Assembly (NCBI GenBank): GCA_037951165.1 | Contig: JBBDHG010000151.1 | Location: 2,419,001 to 2,483,000 of the forward strand | Length of the DNA: 64,000 nucleotides | Direction of reading: 5' to 3' | Source: Lophius americanus | Lineage: Eukaryota; Chordata; Actinopteri; Lophiiformes; Lophiidae | Shown here: positions 10,090-21,094 of the stretch, one piece after another | How the letters are laid out: each line of letters starts with the position of its first letter | Position numbering within the stretch: the stretch's first letter is position 1 | Notes under the pieces: generated by a model | Database searches by the model: none | Told to the model about the DNA's origin: nothing | The model's input: the letters and a program-made list of their open reading frames with translations, nothing else | Made by a program: the position numbers and the translations under genes

Positions 10090-11870
10090 TTGCACTTGAT
10101 ACGACCTCACAAGTAACGTGTCATTGAGTTAAAGGGACACATCTGGAATAACTCAAATGTTCAACATGAGAATTTCTAGCTAATTTAAAAACACATTTCT
10201 TGTTTCTATCTTAAAAATGCATAAATAAATGCATAAGTGTCACTTTCTAATTTCATTTAATTTCAAGTATTTGAACACAAAGCTGAACAGAAAGGACAAA
10301 ACGTAAAGAGCGCCCATGGGTTTGGTGCTTTTGAATTGAATATTAAACGCCGACTGCAGTCGTTTGGGAAAACTACATTGTTCAGTAGTTCATGGATCTG
10401 TGAGCACGAGGATCTTTGCACAACTTTGTGGTATGAAACAGAGGAATGAAAAAAAAGTTCTGATTATAGATTCCAAACCTTAATTAACAGCAGACATACT
10501 ATAAATGGTTTTGCATTCCGAATGGAGTTTTCACCTCTTCTCCTTATTAAGCGGCGGTTATTTACCAATCAATAATCAACCTTCAAAGTCTACTGCTCAA
10601 GCAGTTTTAGAAATCCTCCCCCAACGCGGCTGCATGTGTTAATCCTCGGCCTCGGCAGAGCTCGTGAAGAGCTACGCCACCCACACATGGTGGCATACTT
10701 GAAAGTTTCAGCAAAGCGGTCCACTTCCTTCTAGTGCCTTGATCCTTTTAACTGGCCATGCCTGTCTTAAGAGGATACTGTGACTAAAGCCATAAATCCC
10801 CAAGGCCTACGTTGGACCCCTGGAGGACTGGACAGCAGGGCCAGGGAGGTTGATGGTATCTTTCATGGTCATTAGGGAGGAATTCAGATATCAAGTTACC
10901 CATTCATACACTGTGTTTTTAAATATTCACCTAATGCAAATGATCGGATGTGGAGGAAAAGACACACAAGACCTTTTTTTTTTAACGGCTATGACCAAGA
11001 TGGAGATGATACAAAGGGGCTTCAGTTCAAAACCAGAGCAATGTCCTGGTTTGGTTTTTTGCATATTCGGTGTTTTGCAACAAAGTAGAGGTTTGACCAC
11101 AGAGGGACATTGATAGAAACGCTGAGGGGCATCACAAAACCGAAAGGCAAGAGTAGGATACTGTGTTCAATCAGCCATAGCCAATGAACAGGGAACATTT
11201 CTGTGCGGAAAATAACATTTTCTAAACACCACATTTGGAGATATGACCAAATACTGGTGTGACTTTTGTTTTTTCCACTGGGTGAGTCACTGTAATGTAA
11301 CACTTTGGAATGTAAGGCAATATTTGGACTTTCTTCGTAAGTAGAACCAAATTCAATTTCTTCTGTATAGATATTGATTATTTGTTGTTTATTTTGACGA
11401 TATGATCCGGATCCCCGCTGAATCATGAAATGAATTCTGAATTTGTCCGAGAGATTGAATTCACTTTGGATTGGATTGGAGTTCTATTGGCAAACTCGAC
11501 ATCAAAGTTAAAACAATGGGATCAATTTGTATCGGCAAAGTGAGTTGAATCAACTGACTGGGGTGAAGACATGTACAACGCCGACCAAAAACCGGAAGAC
11601 ATACTTTTGTTAATTGATTTGTTTAAATATGAACTCAGTGAGTAAAATCAAAAGTAATATTAAAGGGTTGTCCGTGACTACAGCGAAGCAAACGCCTGCA
11701 ACTGGCACAACCAAAAGGCAAGAGAAAACACCAAGTCACATGGTCCATGGACGTCCACATCTATGCTCTCACCAAAGGGATCAAAGCCACGGTTTCCTCC
11801 TATCAGACCTCAAAGCCAGCTAAGCTCATACGACTCTTTTGTGACCTCAGGAGGAACCATCCTATAATCT
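10090..11870. other. Unique AT-rich sequence, no gene recognised
   Basis: Frames at 10850-11113 plus and 11022-11426 minus (134 codons) have no recognisable family similarity and no splice context. Short CpG-poor sequence, with T-runs near 10973-10984. Confidence 0.35.
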
Positions 11871-11884
11871 GCCTGATTTCCAGT

Positions 11885-11995
11885 TTTCTTCTGCTCTGAT
11901 GAAGGCCATTAGGCCGAAACTTCAGCAAACATGTTGATGTGAAAACTGAGATTAGTCACTGGAACTTTGTTGGTACTCCTCTTTTGGATACAAAT
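11885..11995. repeat. Dispersed repeat end with GAAGGCC..GGCCGAAAC foldback
   Basis: TCTGATGAAGGCCATTAGG followed by CCGAAAC resembles the end of a group of fish repeats in which a short hairpin precedes a GAAACG motif. A related type in the opposite orientation lies at 22700-22860. The element class is uncertain. Confidence 0.4.
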
Positions 11996-12199
11996 GAAAA
12001 CAATGGTACGCTCTCGGACCTCGATAACATACAGCACATTTAATAGACTTCTTCAAAAAAAAAAAAAAAAAAGTTATTCTTAGTCAGATCCGTATCGGTA
12101 GATAAATTTGGACAGGTGTATCCCAAAAATGTTAAACAAGATATTTACTGGAACATCTTCCAGTTTCCAGTTCAGTCTTCCAGTGGGGGAACCGGTCCT

Positions 12200-12600
12200 G
12201 GTCTTGTTCTCTGGTACCACCTTTATCCCCTTCGAGCAAGAAGGAAAGCATGGGGCTCATGTGCCTCTGCTCCTTTCCCTGTGTTCCCTGGTGTGGGGGT
12301 GCTGAGAGAGAAACAGGAAATGACACAACAAATACAACAAAGAGTAAACCTCTTCATGACTGTATACGGATCGATACCCAGAGGGTTTTGTTGGAGTTGC
12401 CGGTAGATTTACAGTCTGACAATAACTCAGACATTAACGGATAAAGCTACATGAATTTCTCCTAAACCTTGGTAACAGTTGGGCCATGTTCCTTTGATGT
12501 TTTATTCTGGAGACAAACAGGAAATGATGAAAAAATAAAAGTAGCTAACAAAAATTTGGCCCCTTGGCGGAGGTTTGCGGTGTTTGTGCTAGTTTTGTTT
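12200..12600 (+). mobile_element. CCTCCGCC-type repeat, divergent subfamily copy 2
   Basis: Partner of the copy at 8700-9060. Shared blocks include ACAGGAAATGACACAAC, TTGGAGTTGCCGGTAGATTT, GACAATAACTC and TTCCTTTGATGTTTTAT, ending in TTGGCGGAGGTTTGCGGTG. The GGCGGAGG terminus is intact here. A poly-A tract lies upstream at 12055-12072. Non-coding. Confidence 0.65.
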
Positions 12601-12871
12601 GGAAATGATAATAATTTTAATTGACAAATGTCTTGTTATTTGGTGTTTTTTGTTGATGTTGCTGTTTCTAGGGAACAAATGAAAACGAGATGTTGCGTAA
12701 GAGCATTTAAAGCTAAGAGCTCATTACGTACCAAAATTATGAACATCAGTTTCAAATAGTGTATCCATCATTACTCCAACACTACATTACTTAACACAGC
12801 GCCTCTCTGACGCTCGGCGCAGTATTTCGATCTGAGAAGCCAAAATGAAGAAAAAATGAACGATAAATAAA

Positions 12872-13065
12872 AGTCTTTGGTGCTCAGACTCCTCAGGGGG
12901 ATGGTGATCGAAGGGTCTCTGCTCCGAGCAGCAGGAGCCGCATGTATATCCCCCCCTTTGGAGTCTGGACACTGGTGGTGGTGGCTGATGAATGATGAGG
13001 ATGATGGACCTCCTAGGTGGAGAACGGTAGGTGGAGTGTGCACGAAGCAGCAATATGAAAGCACT
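12872..13065. repeat. GGTGGTGGTGGC repeat, copy 2
   Basis: Best preserved of three copies. GTCTTTGGTGCTCAGACTCC, GGGTCTCTGCTCCGAGCAGC, CCCCCTTTGGAG and ACTGGTGGTGGTGGCTGATGA are in order. As at 9.8 kb, it follows a divergent CCTCCGCC-type repeat, so the two repeats may belong to one larger duplicated unit. Confidence 0.65.
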
Positions 13066-13439
13066 AGATGAACGGAGAGAGAGTCTTGTCTAAAGGCAGC
13101 TGCTGATGGTGATGGACTCAGCCTGCAGGTGGGACACAGTGATTGATGGATGAGGCTACCTGAATGACTGCAGATGGTATTAATTTATACCCCAGACGCA
13201 AAGCAGCTAACGTGAGAGCGAGCATGTGTGAAAGGTAAGGATACCAGAGAGGTATGAGAAGGAACCGTGGCCTTCGTTCACCCGGGGATAGTCTTTCTGT
13301 TTGAACTATAAAGTCCACTTTATACCCATAGTTTTCCTTTAATGTGAATGGTTCTGGTTCTAATGGGTTAATGAGCTCTTAAATCTCCATTTAATAAGTT
13401 TTCATGGCGCCCCCTGCCCAGAAACCTGCAGATAAATAT

Positions 13440-14265
13440 TGTAATGTCTCATCCCTGCCCGATCATAAATTAAATTCAGGTTGAGATGATGAGCCTGGTG
13501 GCAGAGAAAATGATTCATTGACCTTCACTGAATCTGATTGGCCGGCTGCGGTGACAGACATTGTGCTGACTGTGTGTCTGTGAGGACCCGGACTCTGGCA
13601 CAGGCTGCCTGGTCAGCAGTCTACGCCCACACACACTTAGAGGAACGCGCTTTACCATCCTGCATGTAAGCTGAGAAGAAAGATGTTCGCAAGTCCCTCA
13701 AACACGCCCCGCACATGATTGAGCCCAACAGTTCATGATGCGTTAATATTTCATCTTCCATCTTCGCTCCGGACACATGGTTATTTATTCACCGGTGCGG
13801 CTAATAGCCACACGTCACTGCAGAGCCCGGATTCATTGTGCAGAAACCGAACCCTCACAAGGCCCTAATCCATAGCTCCTGATGTTCTGGCACAGCGACA
13901 ATAGCAGGCAAGCCCCCCTCGGACCGACACCTACGACAGCAGCACAATAAAAAAGGTCATCCACGCCGCACCGCTGATCCTTCACACCTGAGCGCTCGCC
14001 ATGAAATGAACTAAATGGTAGGCAGGGTAAGAGGGCAGAATCCACATTATCAGGTCTTACAACTCTAATGGTCTCTCTTCAGGTTTAGATGATCTGGGTC
14101 ATTAAAAGGCGTGAGGTGCGGCTCTGATTGACAGGCAAATGAGGGGCTTTAGCCTCTTATAGGCAACCAGGCTAGTGCCTCGTTACATAGCATGTTAGTC
14201 TGCACGTGGATTGTTAAACGATCCAGGAGGACGAGGCCTTAGAGAAGGAGGAACTCTTAATAGGA
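13440..14265. other. Candidate conserved non-coding block
   Basis: About 800 bp without recognisable repeats or useful frames. Motif-dense patches include CATAAATTAAATTCAGG (13462), ATGATTCATTGACC (13507), TGATGCGTTAATATTTCATC (13735), ATTGACAGGCAAATGAGG (14128) and GATTGTTAAACGATCC (14209). The texture fits developmental enhancers. Cross-species conservation cannot be seen from one sequence. Confidence 0.3.
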
Positions 14266-14566
14266 CATAAAAATGAACTTTAAATCATTAAAAAGGAGCA
14301 TTTTCAGCAATTTATTATTGGACCTTCATAATGTTGAGGGTTTTCTCCATGCAGGCACCACGTTCTTCTCTCAGAAGAAAGAACCTATGCCGGTCTCAAT
14401 GAATGCTGTTAAATGGGACGGCCTGCTCTTCCTGTTTCTGCTCTCGTCATCAAACCCTTTTCCTGTCGCCCGGCAACATTGACAGCTGGAGTTGATTGAT
14501 TGTTGTAGCTTAAAAGTCTTGTAATATAAGCCGGTTGGTGGAAATAGTTGTTGTAAAACTTAATGC

Positions 14567-14583
14567 GTAGTAGTAGTAGTAGT
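14567..14583. repeat. (AGT)n microsatellite
   Basis: Five to six AGT units, followed by decayed GTAGTAATAG units to about 14645. Confidence 0.85.
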
Positions 14584-14684
14584 AAAACCATTACCGTTGT
14601 TTGTGGTTAAATGCTGTAGCAGTAGTAATAGCAATAGTAGTAATAAAAATCTGGTCCCTGAATTGAGAAACGTGATACAACTAG

Positions 14685-14900
14685 AAAAAAGCGCTCAAAG
14701 AATGCAAACCTCTGCCGAGACACAACAGTAGCCTTGGATTAGGAGACACTGCCGCAGATTTCTCCATTAAAGTCTGAGTTGTTGCAGGCCTCTTAATTTA
14801 GTGACAACTCCAACACACACTTGAGTATCTCTCAAATATTCTGCCTCAGGCACCTTGGAAAACTGGAACCCTCAGGGAAAGAGGAGGGGAGGCAGGCCGA
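14685..14900 (-). mobile_element. CCTCCGCC-type repeat, partial copy
   Basis: Starts with AAAAAGCGCTCAAAGAATGC and AACCTCTGCCGA, then ACACAACAGTA.CCTTGG, TTTCTCCATTAAAGTCTGAG and CTCCAACACACACTTGAG, all as in the reverse-oriented family copies. It breaks off about half way. A second copy in the same orientation follows 300 bp later. Confidence 0.65.
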
Positions 14901-15194
14901 GAATATAACTGCCACCGGGGCAATGGAGTGGATATCAATAAAATGGAACATACCAGGAGTCAGCAGGACGCCAGCACAGAACCGGTATGGTCAGAGAACT
15001 CTCTGGCAACCTTTGTTCCAGACAGAACTATAGACATAATCCAATTATGACATAAATCTTAAGACAAATGGGAGTAAAATGACCAGAAATATTTGTTTTG
15101 GCTCAACTAGACACAATTCAGATGTTAATATTAGTCTTGTTTCAAGGAACAAACTAAACGTCAACAATTTCTATGCACTCAAATTAGTCTGAAA

Positions 15195-15660
15195 AGAGAA
15201 AAAGCACACAAAGCGCAAAATCTGCCAAAGCACAACAGTACCCTAGGTGGAGGAAAATTTCATTCAGTTTACTCCATTGATGTTAAGAGTTATTGCCAGC
15301 CTCTAAATCTACGAACAGCTCCAACAAACTCTCTCAGCATCTCTGAGATACTCTGTAGCCGTTCATCTCCTGCGCTCTCCACTTCAGCGTCTCTGTTCAG
15401 CCCATGGAGACCCAAGCCTCTCCCCAGAGAAACAGCAAAAGAATCAAAGGAAGAAAGGCAGCAATAGCCACATTGTGTCAGAGCTACTTGAAACGGCTTA
15501 TTTTATTTTATTCCATTTTAAGTGCTGCGAAACACGTAATGTCGCCAAAATGTAATGACAATATACCAGAATTGACGTAGAATTGCATGCAAATCCATTG
15601 TGAAGTTTTCCGAAATCCTGCTCTCAAACAGACAAACAAACAAACAAACAAACAAACTCT
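15195..15660 (-). mobile_element. CCTCCGCC-type repeat, near-complete copy
   Basis: GAAAAAGCACACAAAGCGC and ATCTGCCAAAGCACAACAG open the element. Then follow TTATTGCCAGCCTCTAAATC, CTTCAGCGTCTCTGTTCAGC, AGCAATAGCCACATTGTG and GCTGCGAAACACGTAATG. A (CAAA)n run at 15626-15657 corresponds to the TTTGTTTGTCTG run near the other end of the plus-oriented copies. Non-coding. Confidence 0.75.
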
Positions 15661-16734
15661 ATATTGTCTCTAGTGTTTTTTATATTTGATAGCAGTAGCA
15701 GTTTTGTTCCAGTGGACTTTTGATTTCCCCATCGGACTCCATCGCTGTTACCGTGTCGTTTTACTTTTTTTTTAACTTCTTCTTTCATCTCTTTGTTTTG
15801 CTGCTTCTTCTCTTTATCAGTGAAAGTACCTTGCTGTAACTTTTCATGAATGATCACAAAATCCACCACACCCCAAAAAAGTACCTTCCCATCTTAAATG
15901 AACTGAAACCATGATTCAGTTTGATCCAGACCCGGACCGTCTCTTTTTGTCGATCAAAGTCTGAATTGTCAGATCTGGACCTTGTAGCAGGAGAGGTATC
16001 ACACCTGCAATTCTGGTCTGGACAAAATGATTTAGGCGTGAAAGCCACTTAAAAAAACCAATGATGTTTTGCTCTTTTACAGACCAACATTTCCTTCCTC
16101 TGCCATTTCATCCATATCTATGTAATAAGCTGCATACAATCCATAAACTTGAACGTGAACCCGTGAAGCCAAATCACAACAAAATATTATCTTTCCAAAA
16201 AGAGCAGAACTACACTATACTCATTATTCTACAGAGACCATACATGTACAGTCACCTGGCGACAGTGGCGAGAACAAACTGCCTTTAACAGGTAGAAATC
16301 TGGAGCAGATCCCAACTCAAGGGAAGTGGCCTTCTGTCTTGTATTGCATTAAAAAATAAAATAAATCAAAAACACAACAAACAGAATAAAGGAATAAAAT
16401 GAAGGGACCCAGACCCATTCCAAAAGCTTTTTATTTCCCATAATGCAACTTGATATTAGAACCCCATTGTCCCTTACATTTCCATACGTTCATTATGTAA
16501 AACAGCTCGCTCTCCAGAGTGACGTCTAAAAACCCAATCTGAGACAACCGCGATGAAATCATCACGATATCACCAGCTACTTATCTAACTCGCAGCCCTC
16601 CATTCAGAACCACGGTCGAGGAGGACGAGACAAATGATCTTTATTAAAATGTTGAATTGGTGGAGTGTTCTTCAAAAGGAAACAACAGCGTGTAATCACA
16701 AAAGTGGAAAGGAGCAGAAGGGGATCCTTGTGTG
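15661..16734. other. Non-coding spacer, no feature recognised
   Basis: T-rich patch at 15767-15790 and A-rich patch at 16347-16400. The frames present (81 codons or fewer) show no family similarity. Confidence 0.35.
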
Positions 16735-17300
16735 TAAAAAATACTTCATTTGGGTCCGTTGGGCGGTAATTATGCTGATTGGCATAATGAGCTCTTGCAT
16801 TGAAAAGTCACAGTCCACTCTCTCCCATCCCATATCCACACCACGCCGAAACACGCAGATAATGAGAATTAATCGAGAAGCGTCAGCGATGAGATGCCTC
16901 TTAACGATGGGCCCACTAATTGCATCAATGGGCTTTGCACGCTCAGCAGTCTGAAATACAAGACTCCTGTAATTGGTTAGCTCTAGCGCCGTAATCACAA
17001 CTTTACCAACTGCAGCTGGCGCCTGTGCAAAGATAACTGAGCTCTTATTGAATAATTATATGCAACGTGTCCGATAATTTCCTGTGGATGCAACACGCTC
17101 TCACCTCACGCATCACGATCGACGTGGGTAATTCCATCATCATGTGATGAGGCTGATGCTGGTCACATATTTATTTCTCCAGCTGACTGCTGATAACAAC
17201 ACAGAAGCATTGTTTGATCGTCAAAGACAAATGATCCAATTTGTCTGGTGCCAATTACAGCAGATAGAAGCGAGATATTGCTATAATTAGCAAATAATTC
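16735..17300. other. Candidate conserved non-coding element, homeodomain-site rich
   Basis: Repeat-free and dense in TAAT-core sites: GGTAATTATGCTGATTGGC near 16766, GAGAATTAATCGAG near 16863, CCACTAATTGCATCAATGG near 16913, CTGTAATTGGTTAG near 16969 and GAATAATTATATGCAACG near 17050. ATTGGCATAATGAGCTC also occurs. No frame is convincing. This is the strongest enhancer-like block in the first half by appearance. Function is inferred from composition only. Confidence 0.4.
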
Positions 17301-17464
17301 AATCCTGTTAAACTCAAACTAGAGCTAATTTTGTCATCAATTATTCATTTATTCTCATTCCTTTATCTATTAATTTGATCTTATTAAGTCAACATCATAC
17401 TTTTGTTTGTCACGTTTCTGTCACGCCGGCTTTTATTAGCTAAAAAAAAACAATTGCATTTTTA

Positions 17465-17985
17465 TTACCTCCGCCAAGGACTTTATGTTTTCTCTCCTGT
17501 GTGTTTGTCTGTTTGTTTGTATGTTGTTGTTTTTTGTGAGCAAGGTTAGGGAAAAACTACAGGACAGATTTGCATGAAATGTTACCCAGAGATAGGTTTA
17601 GCTATATCTTAGAGGTGATTACATTTGAAATAATTTTGCTGACGTTTCGCAGCATTTCAATTTAAATAAATTGGAATAAGCCGTTTGGAGTAGTTTTTCA
17701 CAATGTGGCTATTGCTGCTTGTGTTCCTTTGATGTGTCTCGGAGTTGGGGTCTCAGTGGGCTGAAGAGAGACGCTGAAGTGCAAAGCACAACAGATGAGC
17801 GGCTAGAGAGTATTTGGGAGATACTCTCAAATACTCTGTATTGGAGCTGTTTGGAGATTTAGAGGCTGGCAATAACTCCTAACATAAATGGACTAATCTG
17901 CACAAAACTTTTCCTTCACCTAGGATACTGTCATGCCTGACGGAGGTTTGCACTCTGAGTGCTTTTTCTATTTTCAGAATAATTT
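17465..17985 (+). mobile_element. CCTCCGCC-type repeat, near-complete reference copy
   Basis: Begins TTACCTCCGCCAAGGAC and ends GACGGAGGTTTGCACTCTGAG, so the ends form an imperfect inverted pair. Internally: TTTGCATGAAATG, ATATCTTAGAGGTGATTAC, TTTCGCAGCATTTCAAT, CACAATGTGGCTATTGCTGC, TTCCTTTGATGTGTCTC, TGAAGAGAGACGCTGAAGTG, and a foldback AGAGTATTTG/CAAATACTCT near 17808-17838. About 520 bp, non-coding, probably mobilised by another element's transposase. Confidence 0.8.
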
Positions 17986-17989
17986 GAGT

Positions 17990-18700
17990 GCATAGAAATT
18001 GTTGACATTTAGTTTGTTCCAAGAAACAACACTATTATTAACATCTGAATAGTGTCCAGTTGGGCCCCAAACCAATTTTTCAGGTCATTTTGCTCCCATT
18101 ATTCTTAAGATTTATGTCATTATTGGATTAAGTCTATAGTTCTGTCTGGAACAAAGGTTGCCAGAGAGTTCTCTGACCATACCAGTTCTGTGCTGGCATC
18201 CCGCTGACTCCAGGTATGTTCCACCTTATTGATATCCACTTCCACTGAGGCCACTGAGGGCTGACAAATTACCCTTGTCACAATTACCTGATGACAAATA
18301 GTTTGAATGATTAAGATTCCAGCTTTACAGAAAGTAGATGGTTTGATGATCAATTTAATGAAAGCATCCAGATATGATGATGTTCTAACTTTTAAATGTA
18401 ATGTTCAGCAACATCTGGCTCTTACACAGCGACTCAGCGACTCTTATCATTTAAGGTTTGACCATCATTTGAGATCATTTTGACCCTGAGACCTCCGATC
18501 ATGGACTGCAGCAGATACAATTGTCAGACTCTTGGCACCAGTTACCCTGAGGGAACCTTCAAAGGGAACCAACCTTTAGATGTCCTACACTCATGTTGGA
18601 GGTCTATTTTGGATCCCAAGACCACTTTGGACCTCCACCAGAGTTTCCCCCTTGTTTCATCCTTGCCAGGCATTGATCGCCATCTTTGAATCCTGTTCAT
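17990..18700. other. Non-coding spacer, no feature recognised
   Basis: Part of 18060-18230 (CCTTATTGATATCCACTTCC and a GGTATGTTCCA stretch) resembles, in reverse orientation, sequence at 14930-15040 beside the partial repeat at 14685. A short segment may therefore be shared between the two flanks (both contain a TTCTGTCTGGAACAAAGGTTG-type block). No gene recognised. Confidence 0.35.
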
Positions 18701-18701
18701 G

Positions 18702-18895
18702 GAAGGGCCAAATTATAACAGATACACGACTGGGTCAGAGCAGCTCCAGAACTACAGGTCTTGCTGGGTTATCCTGGTCTACAGCTTAGAGTACCAACTG
18801 AATCCTGATCCCACAGTAGAACTACTGTTGTAGATATTACTGAAAATGCTCCGACCATTTCTGACAGATAGGTTCTGATGACTGACAAACATACG
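18702..18895 (+). mobile_element. Tc1-like transposon fragment
   Basis: AGGGCCAAATTATAACAGAT, CGACTGGGTCAGAGCAGCTCC, ACAGGTCTTG, CCCACAGTAGAACTACTG and GGTTCTGATGAC run in the order of a fish Tc1-like transposase gene, covering its N-terminal DNA-binding part and the following linker. The frame is broken and no terminal repeats are visible. Confidence 0.65.
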
Positions 18896-18899
18896 TCGC

Positions 18900-19228
18900 A
18901 TAACAAAGATGCAAAAAAAAAGGGGGCGTAAACAATATTTGGCAGGTGGTTTTAATGTACTGGCTTGTAATATAGTGTCTGATAATGTATATTGCTTTGA
19001 AATAAGAATTGTATTAAGAGATAATAAAACAATTAAAAGCCATATCTTTTTTATCTATCAAACTCCACAAAATTGTTGATGGATATACTGATGACTACCG
19101 ATTTAACGTCAGCGTGTAAAAAAAGGGAAGAAAATTGGGCTTATGTTGATATGTGTGATCTGCGGGTAGGTTGAGTGAATATTAAGAAGCATATAAAGAG
19201 AAGTACTAACAAGTAGGTGTCATTAAAG
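18900..19228. other. AT-rich spacer, no feature recognised
   Basis: Contains an A-run at 18912-18922 and generally AT-rich sequence. No repeat family or gene seen. Confidence 0.35.
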
Positions 19229-19229
19229 G

Positions 19230-19540
19230 AAATGTCATTTTAAAGCTCTTAGAGACTGGATGCCACACCTGCCGATGATTACACGCAACCTTTCAAGGCT
19301 GCACACCGTCTTACCAGACAGAATAAGCATATAAATGCCACAGTCTCACTGCTCCTCATTCCTCATTCCCCGTCTGTGATGGAAGTGCGGTGCAGATGGA
19401 TTGTGGGTAATTATTGAGGGCTCTTGAACTGTAGGTAATTACGGCCAGGAATGCTCACAGCTGAGAGTAGAGTGAGAGGCCGCATGTCGCCATGGCAACC
19501 TTATAGGTGTTAATTATTTTCTTTCTTAAAGGCGAGGGAG
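19230..19540. other. Candidate conserved non-coding element
   Basis: Repeat-free. Contains ATTTTAAAGCTCTTAGAG, CATATAAATGCCACAG, GGGTAATTATTGAGGGC, TAGGTAATTACGGCC, GCCATGGCAACC and GTTAATTATTTTC. The two GGTAATTA sites are about 30 bp apart in the same orientation, which suits a homeodomain-bound enhancer. No coding frame. Inference from composition. Confidence 0.38.
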
Positions 19541-20515
19541 GAATCCCCTCTTCAAAGGGAAGAAACACCTGTGAGGAGAAGACCCCCGCCTCACCTAATG
19601 CCTTTTTCTTTACCGCCATGCTTCCTTCTTGTTCCTAGGCAGCTCCGTGTGTTTTGTGCAGCCATTTTGCCTCACCTTCCTCATTCCTCCTGTCATCACC
19701 TTTTTTCTTCACCTTTGAACCTCGGTCACGGTTCTTCTCTCCTTTCCGTCTCATCTTTTACTTTTTCAACCGCAGAGTGAGAAAAAAAAAGATCCACTCC
19801 CAAGGCCCAACATTGCCCTTTGATTAATCAGAACCTCTGACATCCCACTGAGTCCGGATTATTTCAGATACATGTTGGTGGTGGTTGAAGGTTTCCAACC
19901 TTACTAGTTGCCGTAGAGCAGCTGGAAAAAAAAGTGTTGACCTATTTTAGCTGGATCCGGACATTGTCTCACAGATCTAATGGACATTTCCCACCATTGC
20001 GAACCGGGTGCTCATTCCAGCTTTGTGCCAGATTTCAGAACTGGTTGAGCAAGTCAAACGTATAAAAAAAGAGTACGGATTTCCAATTTCCGGAGACACT
20101 CTAGATCCACATCACTACAACCCCATTAAAACGTCCTTTTCAAAGCGGGGCTGCTGCCCGTCTGTTCTGCATAAACACAAGCGAGGCGTCATGGCGGTCT
20201 GAGTTGCTCCGCCTCTGCGACAGCAGGGAAGCAGAGACAAAACCTTCATCTGTATAAACATAAGGCAGAACATAGAGAAGAAGAAAGTAAACCAAAAAGT
20301 GTCTTTAAATTGTTGAGACTCCGCATTGTGATCCTCTGAACAGCCATGTAGAGATTCCACTATATATGAACTTTCAAGTCGCAAACTTTGGATAATGTGA
20401 ACAATTTGCCCCAACGCTCTAATGTGCGACCTGGGCCACCCTCCTTTCAGTTACTCTAGCGGCACCGTTCATACGTGTGCTCTCTCTCCACAAATTCAGT
20501 GTTATTTGTGTGATT
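19541..20515. other. Non-coding spacer, no feature recognised
   Basis: CT-rich around 19600-19770, with short A-runs at 19782-19792 and 19926-19934. A minus frame at 20115-20414 (99 codons) has a hydrophobic middle but no recognised family. The last 80 bases may belong to the Tigger-like element that follows, but no terminal repeat was found. Confidence 0.35.
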
Positions 20516-20518
20516 AAT

Positions 20519-21090
20519 ATGTCAGATGTTAAGCGTAAAAGCAGTGGTGATGCAGGTGGACGTGCTAACGAGCGCCGGACAAATGTGGACATAATCAAGA
20601 AGGTGAAAAGATGTCGAACGTCGGCCGTTCGTACAACTTGACTCGTTCCACCATTAGCACCGCTCTCAAGAACAAGGACAAGATTATAGAACAAGTGAAA
20701 GGTTCGGTACCGATGGGTTCCACCATAATCAGCAGGAGACGTGGAAAAGTAATGGATGATCTTGAAAAACCGTCAAGCATCTGGTTCGAAGATCAGCAAC
20801 AGCGTCGGGATGCCGCTTAGCCTGAAGCCGATCCAAGAGAAGGCTCAAAGCCTTTTTTCTCCGACTTCCAAGCCCAAAATAGTGAAGAAATAGCAGATGT
20901 GCCTTTGCCTGTGAGCCATGGATGGTTTCAATGTTTCAAGGCTCGTGCCAACCTCCATAACGAGAAGGGGAGCGGCGAGGTAGCGACTGTTGATACAGAA
21001 GCTGCTCATGAGTTCAGGGAAATCATCGAGAAGGGTGAGTTTTTGCCCCAGAAAATATTCAATGTTGGTGATAAAGACCATTTTGCCAGC
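20519..21090 (+). pseudogene. Tigger/pogo-like transposase relic
   Basis: Transposase of the Tigger branch of the Tc1/mariner superfamily, related to CENP-B and jerky proteins. The ATG at 20519 opens MSDVKRKSSGDAGG, typical of Tigger N termini. The first helix-turn-helix continues in another frame from 20611 (TRSTISTALKNKDKI), then SSIWFEDQQQRR. After a stop at 20818 and a shift near 20870 comes the second DNA-binding domain (SHGWFQCFKARANLH), then EKGEFLPQKIFNVGDKD. Family members have Asp-Glu-Thr after IFNV; here the first catalytic Asp position reads Gly. With at least two frameshifts, a stop and no C-terminal half, it cannot be functional. Confidence 0.85.
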
Positions 21091-21094
21091 ATCA

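Noticed and set aside
11022..11426. 134-codon minus frame
   Set aside because: No recognised motif or neighbouring exon; AT-rich unique sequence.
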